DNA of 64,000 nucleotides from Brassica napus. Taxonomy: Eukaryota; Streptophyta; Magnoliopsida; Brassicales; Brassicaceae. Under the pieces are notes generated by a model. The model was not told the DNA's origin. It did not search any database and saw nothing but the letters and a program-made list of their open reading frames with translations. A program made the position numbers and the translations under genes. Where the stretch lies: assembly GCF_020379485.1 (NCBI RefSeq), contig NC_063446.1, positions 12,943,597-13,007,596 on the forward strand, read 5' to 3'. Shown here piece after piece: positions 11,511 through 29,278 of the stretch. Each line of letters begins with the position of its first letter. The stretch's first letter is position 1.

Positions 11511-12640
11511 TAAGGATAATAAAAATTATTACTTAATACACACAACTTACACAACTAAATTGGAGAAAAAATGTTCAGAAACAAAATGTACTCTCAACAA
11601 CCTTAATCTAATTTATGTATTCTCAACATTATAAGAAACAAATTAAAAAAGACAAACAAACAATAAGTCTTAGTGACACAACTAACAACACCATGAACTA
11701 TATCAATCACATTAGTAACTCAGTTTAATTATTCATAAGTGGAGAACAGTGCCTACATAATTCATCATCACAACTCTAACCCTATAACAATAAAAAACTT
11801 GAAAAACAACGATCAACCCAAAACGCAAAATTCACAACTACAATAATCCTAGAAAATATTGAGATGAAAAAAGAACTCTGTCCACAACTCCGCGCAACAA
11901 TGCCCCTAGTGCATTTATATTAGTTACTCTATGCATTTTTAAATTTAACCCTTAATAATTTATTAAAATTACTGATATTAGTTTAAGATTTAAAATTAAT
12001 TTTGAAAATATACTTTATTATTATAGATGCTTTAATTTGTCCAAAAATTTATTCCCTTTTTTGGTTATGCTAAAAAAATTAAAAAAAAAAACTTAAGGCT
12101 CTAACTGGTGACCAAATTGAATAAAAAATTATGATGAATTCTTTGTTTTTCAGATTTTGTACTAGTTGTGTTGAATTTTTTTTCCAATTATTGATATTCA
12201 GGTCCTATTCTTTTCCTCAAGATTCTTCATGGATGAATGAAATTATAAAAAAAAAAAATTATCTTAAATTTTGATGAGTAACAAATTGAAAAAAAAAATC
12301 TTATTTTTTTATTTTCTTAATTTTTGTAATGAACTTTTATTCATTATTTTGTTCATTTTTTTTCACTCATCTAGTGGTCATCAATCCAAACCTAAAAGAA
12401 AAGCATAATAAAAAAAGTGGTAAAACTTTAAGGATCTAAAAAAGGAAGATAATTTTCAAAAATCTGAAAAAGCAGTTTTAGAAGGAAAAAAAGATGAACA
12501 AGGAAGAAGAGTAATTATATTCCTTTGTGCTAAAAATCTAATAATCTTTATTTTTCTCATTACATTATTTGAAACTTGTCTTGTCTTGTATAGCTAAAAA
12601 TCTCTATATTCAGTTTCATAATAAAAGATATCTTAATAAT
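11511..12640. other. AT-rich intergenic stretch 5' of PECT1
   Basis: No gene seen. It is AT-rich, with A and T runs, and the last part is presumably the promoter of the following gene. The leader near 12730-12887 is rich in GA/CT repeats. Confidence 0.45.
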
Positions 12641-12833
12641 AAATGGAACATGATTACAACTTAAAATCATGAAGTGAAACCAACTTACCCAAACCATCCA
12701 ATTTCAATTCGGTTAAGGCGGTTTTCAGCTCCAGAGAAAAGAAAAAGAATAAAACACGATTCCGAATCCAAATCTCCATTTTCAAAGAGAGAGAGAAGAA
12801 GAAACATCTCCATTCTCCGAGAGAGAGATCTGA

Positions 12834-15475
<2,642 letters not shown>

Positions 15476-15895
15476 ATAGAATCAGAAGCTATATATGTTT
15501 TAGAAGACAAAAACCATCTTCAGGATGTGAATCCCTTATTTCTTTGTACTGGCTATAGTACCTTACATGTTACATTTTGAATTCTCTAGTTCATACTTTA
15601 CATAGGGCATTGATGGTTGTAGTACCAATTGCTTCTCTGTATTTTCTTCAATTTTTGGGATGTTTCATTATATTTTTGACTTTCGCTCAATCAAATTACA
15701 ATGATACGAACTTGAATTTATTAGCTTACAGGCACATAATCATACAAGCATCAATGAGTTAGAGCACTTTGGTTTTGTTAAAGAGTCTCTCAATAGCAAA
15801 CCACACAGTAATTCTAGTTAAAAATATTGTTTCAATAAGACAACTGAAGAAAGAGTCTTGCAATTAACATTGCTCCTCAGTCTCAGGCATTGCAG

Positions 15896-17755
15896 TTAAC
15901 TTTCTTCTGTTGGAAATAACTGAGAAGCAATCTCCAGAGCTCCCCACATAGGCGCATCATTCTTTTTAGACCCACAAAGAAACAACAAAATCTCTGTTTT
16001 AGCAAAAAAAAAATCAGGCGATTCAGATAAATCCATAATGTTCAAACATAGAATGTGTATGTGACTTACAAGATAAACGATATCAAAGGCCTTACGGTAG
16101 CTTTCAAGACTCTTCTCAACGTTATCATTCCTGAAAACAAACAAAAAGCTGTGAGAGGAGATAAAAGAACGGAGCAAAAAAAATATACAAAAGAAAACAC
16201 TCACAGGAATCCAATAGATATTCGAGTGTCGTAATTCAAACCATCAGACATCCTCAGATCCCCCATATGGTCTCCTAGAAGCAAAACGTTTGTTCTTTGT
16301 TTCACGTACGCATTCTCTTCTCCTTCCCCACCATTGTCAACACCGAGGTTGTCGTGAAGCAGAGCAGCCATGTCTAAAGCGTGTTCATTCTTGTTTAGCA
16401 CATGAATCAGCTTTCCTGTATTGTAAGAAGTAACGAAACTGCAGTTTATTAAAGTAGAACTTGTGTCTCTAACTAACATTCACCAAATGTTCTACCTTTA
16501 AAAGACACAAGCAGTCCATCATCATCGAACACCATCCTGTTGGACACAATCTTTACATTCTTGAATGTTCTATGAAGCTTCTGCCTCAAAACCTGTTAGA
16601 AAAAAAAAAAGGTATATTCATTATACAGGAAACATAAAGAGTAGATAAGTCTCATTTACTAATAGAAGAAGTCTTTGGAGATTTCACCTCTTCAATAACA
16701 TCAGCAAGTCCTGCTGAAAAAATCAAAACTGGGATCTCCTTATCCTGAATCAGATAACAAATAGAGTTGGATTGGTTAATTATAAACAATAGCTTGTTTC
16801 TTTAACCATTATAAGCATAACAACTATCAATCCTGAGTTTGATTTTTTAACCTCCAAAAATTCAAAAAGCTCAACCACACCATCTCTAAAAGCTATGGAG
16901 GAATCAGCAACAGATTGCTTGATTGCATCATATGTTAAACCTCCCTCAACGAGAAGATTATGAGTTTTACTCCACCTGGTAGACACAAAACAAAAGTTGT
17001 CAAGTTTCTTGCAGTTAGAACATGAAAAGACGAAGAAAAATGTATGTGATTGGTAAGAAGAGTATATACCATTCTTCCATGAGTTTGGTTTTCTCTTCAA
17101 GGGGAATGACAGGAGAGAACTCAAGAGGATGATAGTGTTCATACAATGCTTCCCTCTTAGCATCGTAATCTGCGTTTCCTTGCTGCAAGATGCCATGACT
17201 GCCTTACAAAACAGAGCTGGTTTCAGCTTTGACCGATGAGAAGAGGATAAAGATTAATGGGAGATGAACATACTCATGCCTCGAACTCCATTGACTCTGT
17301 ATCTCGTTAAAGTCCCATCGAAGTCTGCAATAACCTAAAATCACCCAAAACAACACAGACTTAAAAGCTTTGTGAAAGAAGAAAACTTCTGACTCTATAG
17401 ACAGAGAGACGGAGAGAGAGAGAGAGGGAAAGACCTGAAATTTGGAAGGACCCGCGTCACGGATTAGGGTTGTTTTATCAGTGAGAGCTCGAGGATGATC
17501 AATCACAGTGTTGGCAGAGAGATCAAGCTGTTCCATTTGATGTCTGGACACAGAGCAATCCTGAGAGAAACAAACAGAAAAAAGGAGGAAGCTTTTAACG
17601 GATAATGGTTGATTGTTACAATGGAGAGAGAGACTGACGCTGTGGCTGAAGCAGCGAGTAGATGAAGGTGTGAGCTTGTGGTGGTGATTATGGCGGAATA
17701 AAGAAATACGAGTTGTCGGCGCGTGAAGGCGCGTGCAGCAGCTTATTATGCGCAT
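15896..17755 (-). CDS. HAD-type (pyrimidine/IMP-GMP-like) 5'-nucleotidase
   Basis: Ten exons, from 17639-17755 to 15896-15961, encode 350 aa. The HAD nucleophile motif VIADFDGTLTRY lies about one third in. The acid/Lys-containing region continues through VLIFSAGLADVIEEVLRQ (motif II Ser), and the C-terminal VLLLGDHMGDLRMSDGL carries the metal-binding Asp pair. This matches the UMPH-1 family, which dephosphorylates nucleoside 5'-monophosphates. The ATG at 17755 is chosen because the frame upstream begins only with GTG. The first about 40 residues (Arg/Ser/His-rich, few acids) look like an organelle transit peptide. An internal Met (MEQLDLS) in exon 2 could give a cytosolic form. The collinear Arabidopsis gene, from memory, is At2g38680. 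Confidence 0.9.
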
Positions 17756-17817
17756 CAGAAGAGATGCTCTCGGCACCGAGAATCAAAAGGGCTACTACTC
17801 TCTTTGTTAGTCGAGAC

Positions 17818-18750
17818 AAGGGGGTGTTCAATCCGGATATCGGTTCGGTTTTGATTCGGTTTTTTCGGTTTAATTTTCGGTATTTCTGTTAGTAAAATAT
17901 AACTACAATTCTAAATCCATATTTACTTCGGTTCGGTTTGGTTTATATACCGTCGGTTTTTTGGTTTATATACCGTCGGTTTTTTGGTTTATTCGGTTTT
18001 ATACCAAAACATAATTATTTAGTTTGGGATCATATTATATAAATTTTAGAGTTATATTGTCATCCAGTCATTTACTATAAAAATATTATATTTTCAAATA
18101 AAAGAAAAAAAAACGCTTATACCTTCAGATGAAATAATCAGATCTAGAATTAAAATCAAAGATTGAAATTTTGAAAATAAAAATAAAAAACAAAAGAGAA
18201 GTACGAAAGAAAAGTTTTTCCACTCTTCCATATTTAGTGTTCATCAAAGTCATGCTTTTTCGAGTGAAACTTTGTTCATTTATAAATAAGAAAAAAGTTG
18301 TGAAGTTTTTTTTCTAGTTATTATCCATCAAATTTATAACATTCACTTCAATTTAATCAATGCTAAAAGAAAGCAAAATGATTAAAAGAAAAAAACTAAA
18401 AAAATAAGAAGCCTCAGTTGCGATGAATTTTTCTTTAATTATATTTTAAGTGTTTTTCAAATTAGGATTCTTTATTACTATAAAAATATGGTAATAATTA
18501 TTAACAAAATAATAACTTATATTACAAATAGATTTTCATGTGACGTTATAAAATATGTACATATTTACGTGTTTCTACTTTTGATCGGTTTTGTTCGGTT
18601 TAATCGGTTATAAACCAAATCATATCCAAATTCTACGGTTTTTATAAAATCATATCCATTCGGTTTATATGGTATATACCAAAACCACACTATATTATCT
18701 ATTTCGGTTCGGTTCGGTTTGGTACGGTTTGGTTTTACCGCGTTGGACAG
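17818..18750. repeat. CGGTTCGGTTT-rich repeat block
   Basis: Both ends (17830-18000 and 18580-18740) are dense in CGGTTCGG / GGTTTATA / AACC motifs around an AT-rich core. Repeats of this composition are common in Brassicaceae and are probably non-autonomous DNA transposons. Matching terminal repeats and a target duplication could not be established, so the borders are approximate. Confidence 0.45.
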
Positions 18751-18801
18751 GCCTCAGAGGGCTTAATAAACAAGATTTGACGTTGACCCAGATCACCTCT
18801 T

Positions 18802-18942
18802 CTAAAAAAAGTTGTAACCTTTTATATTTTCTTCTTGAATACAACATACAAAAACAGAGTTTTTGCTCTCCTACAAAAAAGTTGTAACCTTTTTGTATTC
18901 CAATCTTCAATACAAACACAAAACAGAGTTCTTTCTCTGAGC
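18802..18942. repeat. Tandem dimer of an about 70-bp unit
   Basis: Two adjacent imperfect copies each start AAAAAAGTTGTAACCTTTT and end near AAACAGAGTT followed by CTCT (about 18802-18870 and 18874-18942). They lie just downstream of the 3' end of the minus-strand gene at 19076-19811. Confidence 0.6.
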
Positions 18943-19075
18943 ATCGCACTGTACAACTTTGTTTCTCTTTAACTATGTTTTCATAGTCCAAACAAATAAG
19001 AAAAAAAGCGTTACAACAAATGATAGAGTAGGCAGATACTAGTAAGTAACTAAATCAGACACACAAGTGAAAGCT

Positions 19076-19811
19076 TTAGAGGGACTTGAAGTAGAGGTGA
19101 TGATCAGAGAAGAGAATCCTGTAAGCTAGCTTGCATCTACACTTCAATCTAATTACAAATCCATCTCCAGATCTCTCTATCCTCATCCCTTCTCCACACT
19201 CTTCTTCTTGCTGCGTCTGCAATGATTTTCACTATTAATCACTTGAAGTCACTAGAATGATAAGCGTAAGATGCAAATAAAGCAAAACCTCATAAGCATC
19301 ATAGTTAGTCTCTTCTCGGTAGATCTCTTCATAAGTATCATAGTTAGTCTCTTCGTGAGTGATCTCCTCAACGTGATTGTTAACCATCTTCATCCTCTAG
19401 TAAACAACCAAATGAAGATTCTTTATTACTAGTTAATTAAAACAGTCAAAGTTCTTGATTATACAACAAACCAACCTCTGTTTCAAAACTCTTGGAATCA
19501 AACGGCGACGTTTCTTGCTTCTCGGGAACAGGGCTTTTGCGGGTCGGGTCGTCGATGGAGCTGAGAGGAGACGTGATAAAGATCGGGTCTTGGAGGGAGA
19601 CTCTCCTGCGTTTGGGCTGATCTGACTCGTCGGAAACAGGGGAGGAGCGTTTCAAGGGGCTGATATCATCAGGAGAAGCGGCGGAGAGGAAGGAGGAGCG
19701 AGAGTAGTCGTAAGGTGGTGGGGAGGAGAGGCGGAGGAGAGAGAGATCAATGTCGTTGATGTTCAGATTGCTACGTTCTTGAAACTCGTTTTCCATTACC
19801 ATCATCATCAT
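19076..19811 (-). CDS. Small uncharacterised acidic/Ser-Pro-rich protein
   Basis: Three exons are inferred: about 19480-19811 (starting MMMMVMENEFQERS), about 19290-19393, and 19076-19219. The N-terminal part is rich in Ser and Pro and has a basic cluster, QPKRRRVSLQDP, resembling a nuclear localisation signal. Exon 2 carries an internal duplication of the motif EETNYD(T/A)YEE. The end is ERSGDGFVIRLKCRCKLAYR followed by ILFSDHHLYFKSL. I do not recognise a domain. Spliced products in this position are collinear with small unknown genes between the 5'-nucleotidase and the AMMECR1 gene in Arabidopsis. Exon 1 and exon 2 borders are approximate. Confidence 0.65.
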
Positions 19812-19829
19812 CTTTCTTCTTCTTGAGTT

Positions 19830-20915
19830 CTCTCTCTCGCCAAGTTCTTTGATAACGAAATTAAGTGGGAGTTCGTTGTGATTGATAATACAAGCTCAAA
19901 CCATTCATAGTGCCCCCACTATATAATTATATACTAAGATGCGTTTTGCGAATCCTATTGAGATGATGAACTCTATAATTTAGATAAAAAAGCTTATTAA
20001 TCGTCATTCATTTGTTTTCTTCTTCCTGCTACAGTCTACTTACTATATGTATTGTATATTATCAACATCATACTTTTGAAAAAAAATGATTCTGAAGAGT
20101 TAGATATAAAACTAAACGATGTAAACTAGTTCTTTTTGTTATTTGATTAAATCAAAACATATTAGCAAACTACATAAGCTGTAATGATTTCTCACATAAC
20201 TTACTAACCAATTAACTTGTACATATGAGTTACATAATTGCACGATCAGCATGGACGTAATTTGTATATATGAGTTACCTAATTGAATTAATATATATAA
20301 AAAATCATTTCTATAATATTTTTATAATTTTTTAAAAATAATAAATTAAAATATTAATATAATACTATATAAACTCATATGCAAATAAAATTTCAAACAT
20401 TTATATAATGTTCTATTTTATTTTAATTTAAATATTATTATTTGTTGTTTAATAATTTTAGGGAATTCAATTTTATTTTCTTATTAATTTAAGAAAATTG
20501 ATTAAAGTATTATGAGTTGGTTACTAATTTTGAAAAATCCAATCACCCAAAAAAATACTTTAATATTTAGTTTAGAGTTTAGTGATTATTTTTTATGGTT
20601 TTAGTATTTAGCGGATAAATTTTTTTTATAAATTATTCTTAAACATATAAATAATTTAGAAGAATTAATTTAATTTTTATCATAAATTTAAAGTATTTAT
20701 AAAAATAGTTATCTTTTTTTATGGTAAATTTGAAAGTGACATCAAAATTAATTTGTGTCAAGATTGAAATTCCCTCTGAATATAACTAACTCTAAGGTTA
20801 GTGGGTACTTTGAAGAAAACAAAATAATGTAAATGGTATTTTTAGAGAAAAGTCGAATTAAATCACTAACCAGTAAGTAACAAAGATAGAGCAGAGCGAT
20901 ATTTTGCAAACCGGG
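19830..20915. other. Divergent intergenic region, AT-rich
   Basis: It lies between two divergently transcribed genes. No open frame of note is seen, and the DNA at 20280-20740 is extremely AT-rich. Promoters of both neighbours must lie here. Confidence 0.45.
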
Positions 20916-22859
20916 ATGAGTGTCGTCGGCGTCCACCGTTTAGCTCCTCCTCTACTTCCGGTACATTTCTTAAGCTCTTATCAACCCCATAACTCTCGAG
21001 CTGATTACTAATCTTCCTCCTCTGTTTCACACCAGCTTTCACTCCCTACTCCTCCACACGCCTCTCTCAGCATCACCGCCAATCAATCCGTAGTCCACCG
21101 GCTGGTTACCTCCTTTAGTCAAAGTGTTAAGTCTTTTCTCCCTTTTATGTTTGCTTTATAGTTTATGGTCTTGTTCCATTGAGAATGTGTGCATGTTTAG
21201 GCTTCCCACCATAAACGACCTGATGATGCTGAAGCTGAATCTGAATCTGAACCTTCCGTTGGTGAAGGTATATTCATCTATTGACATTGTAAGACTATAA
21301 AATTCAGTCAGGCTTGCATCAAAGTCTTTGCCTTTTTTTTTATATATCTGTCTTTCTTTGTGTTTGTTGTTAACTTGAGTTGTGACACTGTGTTATCTTC
21401 TTTCTCTTCCTTTTTTTTTTTTCTATAGGAGAAACGTTGGATAAGAATGTGACACGCAGGAAGAACCCCTTCGTTTCAGAAGAGTATGTGATTTACAGAC
21501 TTAAGTCCTTCATTTGATACACTTTACGGCAATTTTGTGTGAGTATGTAGTTGTGGGTACCATGTTAAAGCACTTCTTCACGCCTCTTGTTTAACAACAT
21601 GCGCTTATTAGGTAATCAGTGATTATTGTGAAGAACAAGTCTTGTAGCTTTGGTGTTTCTTCCTTCTTTATGTGATAGGTTTTGGTTCAAAAGTTTGCCT
21701 CAGCTTACTTGCATTTCCCCTTTTTTTCTGGTCATCATGAACATTTCATTCGTATTTTATTATATGGCCTGTCCTAATCTCTTAGCTAATATCATTTATA
21801 TTCCACTCGATGCATTGCAAGGAAGGATTTGTGTAATTAATATAAGCTTAACGTACATCCCTTTCCTTATGATGATCTTGTGCTGCAGGCTTCTCATGAA
21901 ATTGAAGAGATATGGATTATCTGGAGTACTGTCTTACGGTTTACTTAATACAGTCTATTACAGCACTGCTTTCCTCTTGGTGTGGTAAGTTGAACATACT
22001 TTTGATCGTATCCTCTGCACAAAGATACATGAACATTGTCTTATCATGGAACCATTACTTTGTTTTTCTTCTCTATTTTGCTACAGTCTGATATGTTGAG
22101 TACGTAGGCGGCTTAAGTTTTGCCTTACCATTGTTGTGAACGCCAAATTTTATTAGAAGCCACCGTTGACATTGATAGTTTTTCTTTGTTTTTGCTCCAT
22201 CATCACATACTTGAGCGAAAACAGTGACTATTATGTATAGGTTTTATGTCGCCCCAGCACCTGGAAAAATGGGTTATCTCGCTGCAGCTGAGAGGTATGA
22301 CACATAACCTTCAGCATTTCACAGCGTTACAGGGACCTTAGTGAAAGACTCGTGTTGCATGCAGATTCGTTAAAGTGATGGCCATGGTCTGGGCTGGAAG
22401 CCAAGTTACTAAGCTCGTCAGAATAGGAGGGTACGTTAATGCTGATATTTAGTTTCTTACTCAAAGATTGTACTTAGTTTGTTATGATGGATGCAGGGCA
22501 GTGGCACTTGCACCTATTGTTGATAGAGGACTGTCTTGGTTTACAGTTAAATACAAGTTTGAAAGTCAGGGAAAAGTGAGTCACCCAATATTGCTCTGAG
22601 TAATACATACATACATACATCGATGATGATAACGATGAAGAGTGATCTAAATCTGTGGATGCATTGTGCTTTTTGTTAGGCTTTTGGCGCAATGGTTGGG
22701 ATATGTCTTGGTCTGGCTTTGATGCTATTTCTCGTTGTGACACTGCTCTGGGGCCTAGCACAGAGTAATAGCTGCATTTGGTGGTGCTTGCGTTTACAAC
22801 AATTTTGGTTTCGGTTACAACTTACAACAGTATGTACTCGAGAGGCATTGTGGACATGA
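20916..22859 (+). CDS. Probable FAM210/DUF1279-like organelle membrane protein
   Basis: At least eight exons are inferred, starting at ATG 20916 (MSVVGVHRLAPPLLP). Later pieces include KNVTRRKNPFVSEE, then ELLMKLKRYGLSGVLSYGLL with NTVYYSTAFLLVW, then FYVAPAPGKMGYLAAAERF, VMAMVWAGSQVTKLVRIGGA, and GLSWFTVKYKF. A final membrane segment follows (GAMVGICLGLALMLFLVVTL). The YG...G..SYG..NT..Y and KLVR.GGA.ALAP pattern resembles DUF1279/FAM210 proteins, which are organelle membrane proteins. The Ser/Ala-rich, weakly acidic N-terminus suits a plastid or mitochondrial transit peptide. After TLLWG the frame continues about 30 residues before a stop at 22857. The tail is low-complexity and may be a degraded or shifted end. 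The family call is by eye. Confidence 0.65.
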
Positions 22860-23302
22860 TCTGATGTTCTGTTTTTTATTTTTTTTGTAAGAATGATACG
22901 ATTTTGTAAACTAAAATAATTAAGAAAATAGTTCAAATGTGTGATCTCTTAGGACAAGAGTTGCTGCAGTAAAGCCAAAAAAGAACAAAGAAAGATGTTT
23001 AGCATATCTCAGAGTTGCAGAAGCAACAACACAGAAATGGTTATGAAGAAGGGCTTGAGTTTGGTCTTGAAACACCCACCATATGATATTAGACTCACTT
23101 CACCTCAGTGCACTAAAAGTTTCTTCTTTAAGAATATTAGACCTGTGAGAGATATATCAAAGTCAGTTCCTTTGATTTAATAGCATTGTTGTAATACAAT
23201 TGTGAAGCAGCCAAATAGTTCTTCTTTTAATCAGAGAGAACACAAATGCAAAGATAAATAAGGAGGTTGCACCCATTAGCAGCAGCAGCTTAATGGTGCA
23301 AA

Positions 23303-24649
<1,347 letters not shown>

Positions 24650-25890
24650 TTTTTTTTTTTTTTGCTTTTTTAGACAGAACCGCAGACATTAAAAAAAAAT
24701 CAAAACTTCTGTAAAAAATCGAAAGCAAATTCTAAAATTTAATAACGAATGTTACGAATCATACAAAGAATAGCATTGTCAGAGAAAAAAAAAAGTATGA
24801 AACTTTAAGATCGGAGAAGGAAACTGAATCAATAGCTAGAAGAGCATAGAGATTTGTGAGAAGAATTAGAAATCAAATCAAAGAGTTAGTGAATCAATTG
24901 GGATAAAACAGAAGATAGAAATGAGAAAACCTTGAGAGAATCGAAGAAGATGGATGGCGTGGTGAAACTGATAAAGCGTGTGTTACGTTTATTACTATTA
25001 AAAGAAAGCTTTTGATTGAGAGCGCATTGACAAGTTTTTTTGGTTGCTGTGTCTTTTTCTTAAGGACGTGATGCATCCCCCTACCTCCATTATTTAAAGG
25101 TTTAAAAACAAAAAGATATATATGTTGATAAATGTTTTTATTGACATTAATTTATTGATATATATTGGATATATAAATATCTTTATTCAAGATTAAATTT
25201 AATAAAATTTAATTTGAAAAATAAAATAATAAGTATTGCTCTCTCTGTTTCATACTATATGTTTTCTTAAAAAGTTTACTTCAATGTAACATTAATTTTA
25301 CTGAATTAATAATATTTTATAATCTATTTTACAATTAACTGAAATATTTTTAACTTATACTTTTATTGATGATTTTGTAATAAGTAAAGTTATTAAAAAA
25401 AATTTATTTATACGTACGTAACATCTTATATTATGTATTTAAACCAAATATTCGACTAGAAACTAAACATCAAATTCATATTTATGCATAATGAACTATA
25501 CTATCAAATTTATGCAGTGAGATATAGTCTCAGTTTGGAAGTAGATAAAAGATTTATTTAAGAAGAGTAATTAAATGTTTTGATTAGTAACAACTAAACT
25601 AAAAAGATGAGGAAAAATTATATTGAAATCATCTTTACCCACATCTATATTTACTTTTATATTTCTACTATATTTACTTTTATATTTCTACTAAAATAAA
25701 AATATTTTATTATAGAGTTAGAGTTGCTACAATATATATTTATGTAATATATAACGTATATTTATATAATAGAATTTTTTAAACAATAAGTTATTTAAAA
25801 TGATAGATGAGTTCAATGATGTTTCATTGGGTTTGTGATCTTAAAGATTTGCAATAAGACAAATATTCAAAATCAATCTCTACGTAAAAT
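24650..25890. other. AT-rich upstream region of the AMMECR1 gene
   Basis: The promoter and leader of the minus-strand gene lie near 24650-25080, followed by AT-rich DNA. A short tandem repeat of ATATTTACTTTTATATTTCT occurs near 25647-25693. Confidence 0.45.
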
Positions 25891-25895
25891 TATGG

Positions 25896-27050
25896 GAGTT
25901 TGAAACAAGCGCAAACCAAATTTTCTCTTTCACGGCAACTAACCCTAACCTCGTCGATCTTCAATCCGGTGGCTTCTACCGCCGCAACTGGCTCCATCGG
26001 CACCCTAGCTACGGCGAGAGCTTCCTCTGAACCTCAGATCGTTGCACACCTTCATGCAATGGCCGTTCCTTCTGTTACAATCTCCGACGAGACCTCCGCT
26101 CCACCTCCATGATCTCCGACAACATGTCTGCTTCTCCTCCTGTGATCTCCAACAATCAACCTCCAGACTACTCACCAGCCTTAGCTACCACCGGTATTCC
26201 ACCTCCATCTCAGTAATCTCCAAGCATCGTTAACAAAGTTCTGCCATTGGTAATCTCAGATGAAGGTAATTACTCAGATTTTGATTCTCAGGCTGCAGAA
26301 GTTGTTCAAGTAACTGGTTTTATCCCTACCTTGGAAGCATGGTCAAAACCTCTCCATTTCACGCCAGCTCCACCCCCCCACCCCCTCCCCCCGGAACCCT
26401 GCAACTCCAAGGTTTGGTGTTTTAGAGGTTGTAAGAAGTCGGTTAACTTCATTTTGGCTTTTAATCCGTGAAGCTACTCTCAATGGTCAGAAGCAAAGAA
26501 AGGGGATATAAGATATCCTGAGAAATTGTGTCTCAGCTTCCAGTTGAGAATATTCCACCACCTCCGGCTCTCAAAGGAGATGATACTTTTCGGTTTTCAT
26601 GGGTGGCTCGTATGAATCAAGCATCGAGAAATCTTTTTCGGGCTGCTGACCCGACTTGCCGTTTGGATGGTACTTCTCAGGTGACAATTTCATCTAAGGT
26701 CCTTAGGCTAGGCCCATAAAATAAGAAAGAATACATAGTCGGCCAGTTTTATATATGTTCATGTCTTCCTAGTGGACTCATTCATGCAAAATTGAATAGG
26801 TTATGGGGTCCGGAATGTAAGATAACCTGTGATAAGTTAGGTGACTCTTCTTTCTTGTTCCATATTCCTCATGAAAATACTCGCAAATGGGTTATCCAAC
26901 GCGGAGTATGGCATATTGATGATTGCCTCCTCTTCGTATCCCCTTGGAGCCATGTTAACGCATTCCAAGTCCATGAGATTTCTACTCAGACGATGTGGGT
27001 TACTCTTAAGAACAAACCAAAAAGTATTTTCTAATTTTTTTAAATATTAT
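25896..27050 (+). pseudogene. LINE-type ORF1 / DUF4283 pseudogene, left copy
   Basis: A broken open frame begins MKQAQTKFSLSRQLTLTSS, runs through Pro-rich sequence with several stops, and then enters a DUF4283-like region: GLIHAKLNRLWGPECKIT, then SSFLFHIPHENTRKWVIQRG, then VWHIDDCLLFVSPW. In Brassicaceae this domain is typical of the first ORF of non-LTR retroelements and of relict gag-like proteins. Stops at GP* (about 26717) and shifts near 26390-26470 break it. No reverse transcriptase follows, so it is a 5' remnant. Confidence 0.75.
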
Positions 27051-27265
27051 TAAGTTTAGATAAATAATGTAGGATATAAAACCTACATTTATCACTCTAT
27101 AACAGCACACAAAACAAACGTTTAACAACCTTATTTTTCTAAACAATTGGAGTTAATTATATCTTCACTACTTGTTGAAGCAATTAAAGTTTTATTAAGG
27201 TAAGTTAATTTATTAATGTTTTAATAAATATTATGTACCATAAATTTTTATAGCAATTAGTCTTA

Positions 27266-27594
27266 GGGGGTGTTATTGGTTTATATATTTTGATTGATTT
27301 AGAAATCCATATAGTATTTATAAATCCAAGTAAAATATGCAAATCCGGAGGTTTTCCTTCGGATTGAGTCTTTGTATTTTTAACTAAAAAATCCAAACAA
27401 ATCCATTCAAATCCATTATTAAATCAAATATATTAGTAAATCCGTACAATTGAATAACACTTGATTTGATATAGAATTTATGAATCATTAAACCAATAAC
27501 ACATGATTTTAATACATATTTAAAAATCATAGAACCAATAACTAGATTTAGTTCGGATTTTCAAATCCATTAAAATACAACAACCAATAACCCC
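27266..27594. mobile_element. MITE with GGGG(T)GTTATTGG termini, left copy
   Basis: The left end GGGGGTGTTATTGGTT and right end AACCAATAACCCC are inverted repeats around 329 bp of AT-rich DNA carrying subterminal AAATCCA motifs. The target duplication is unclear (TTA on the left, TAC on the right). The superfamily is not assigned with confidence. Confidence 0.7.
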
Positions 27595-28132
27595 TACTAA
27601 GTTGTTAACTATAAGTAAAAATTTTGTTATACTTTAATTAGTTTTGTATTTTTAAAATTTTTATATTACTTTATATAAAATGTTTTAATAAGTTTGTTTT
27701 TCTATTGTTTTAAAATATAATTAATTTTTAGTTTATTAAAAAAATGTCACTATTATTATGTAATATACCACATGTGTAGAGACTTATATTACCACAATTT
27801 TAGAAATAGTTGTTAATTTTATTTAAATTTTTAATTTAAATTTGAATATATTATTTATCTACAGTTACTTGATTATAATTTTTACATAAAATTAATGCAT
27901 ATATAGTTAAATTGTACACATGGAATTAATTTTTCTTAGTTAACCATTAATGAATATATATATAGATTATAGTTATGGCAATTTTATTTTGAAAAGTATG
28001 TCTACACATTTTACTTAAAGTTTTATATGTATATATCTACATATATTATATGTACAAGTTTATAATATAAAGTCGATGATATATCCAAAATTATGTTAAA
28101 TATAACTAATTTTTATATTTATGTTTAACATA

Positions 28133-28232
28133 NNNNNNNNNNNNNNNNNNNNNNNNNNNNNNNNNNNNNNNNNNNNNNNNNNNNNNNNNNNNNNNNNNNN
28201 NNNNNNNNNNNNNNNNNNNNNNNNNNNNNNNN
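28133..28232. other. Assembly gap, 100 N
   Basis: Exactly 100 N, the conventional placeholder for a gap of unknown size. It separates the two copies of the 4.5-kb block. Confidence 0.99.
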
Positions 28233-28288
28233 AACCAAACATATAAACTACTAAGCAAACCTAAGTTTGTGTCATCAAAAAATGGTAC

Positions 28289-29278
<990 letters not shown>

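Noticed and set aside
17204..17776. Start of the 5'-nucleotidase at 17776
   Set aside because: The codon there is GTG. The first ATG in frame is at 17755.
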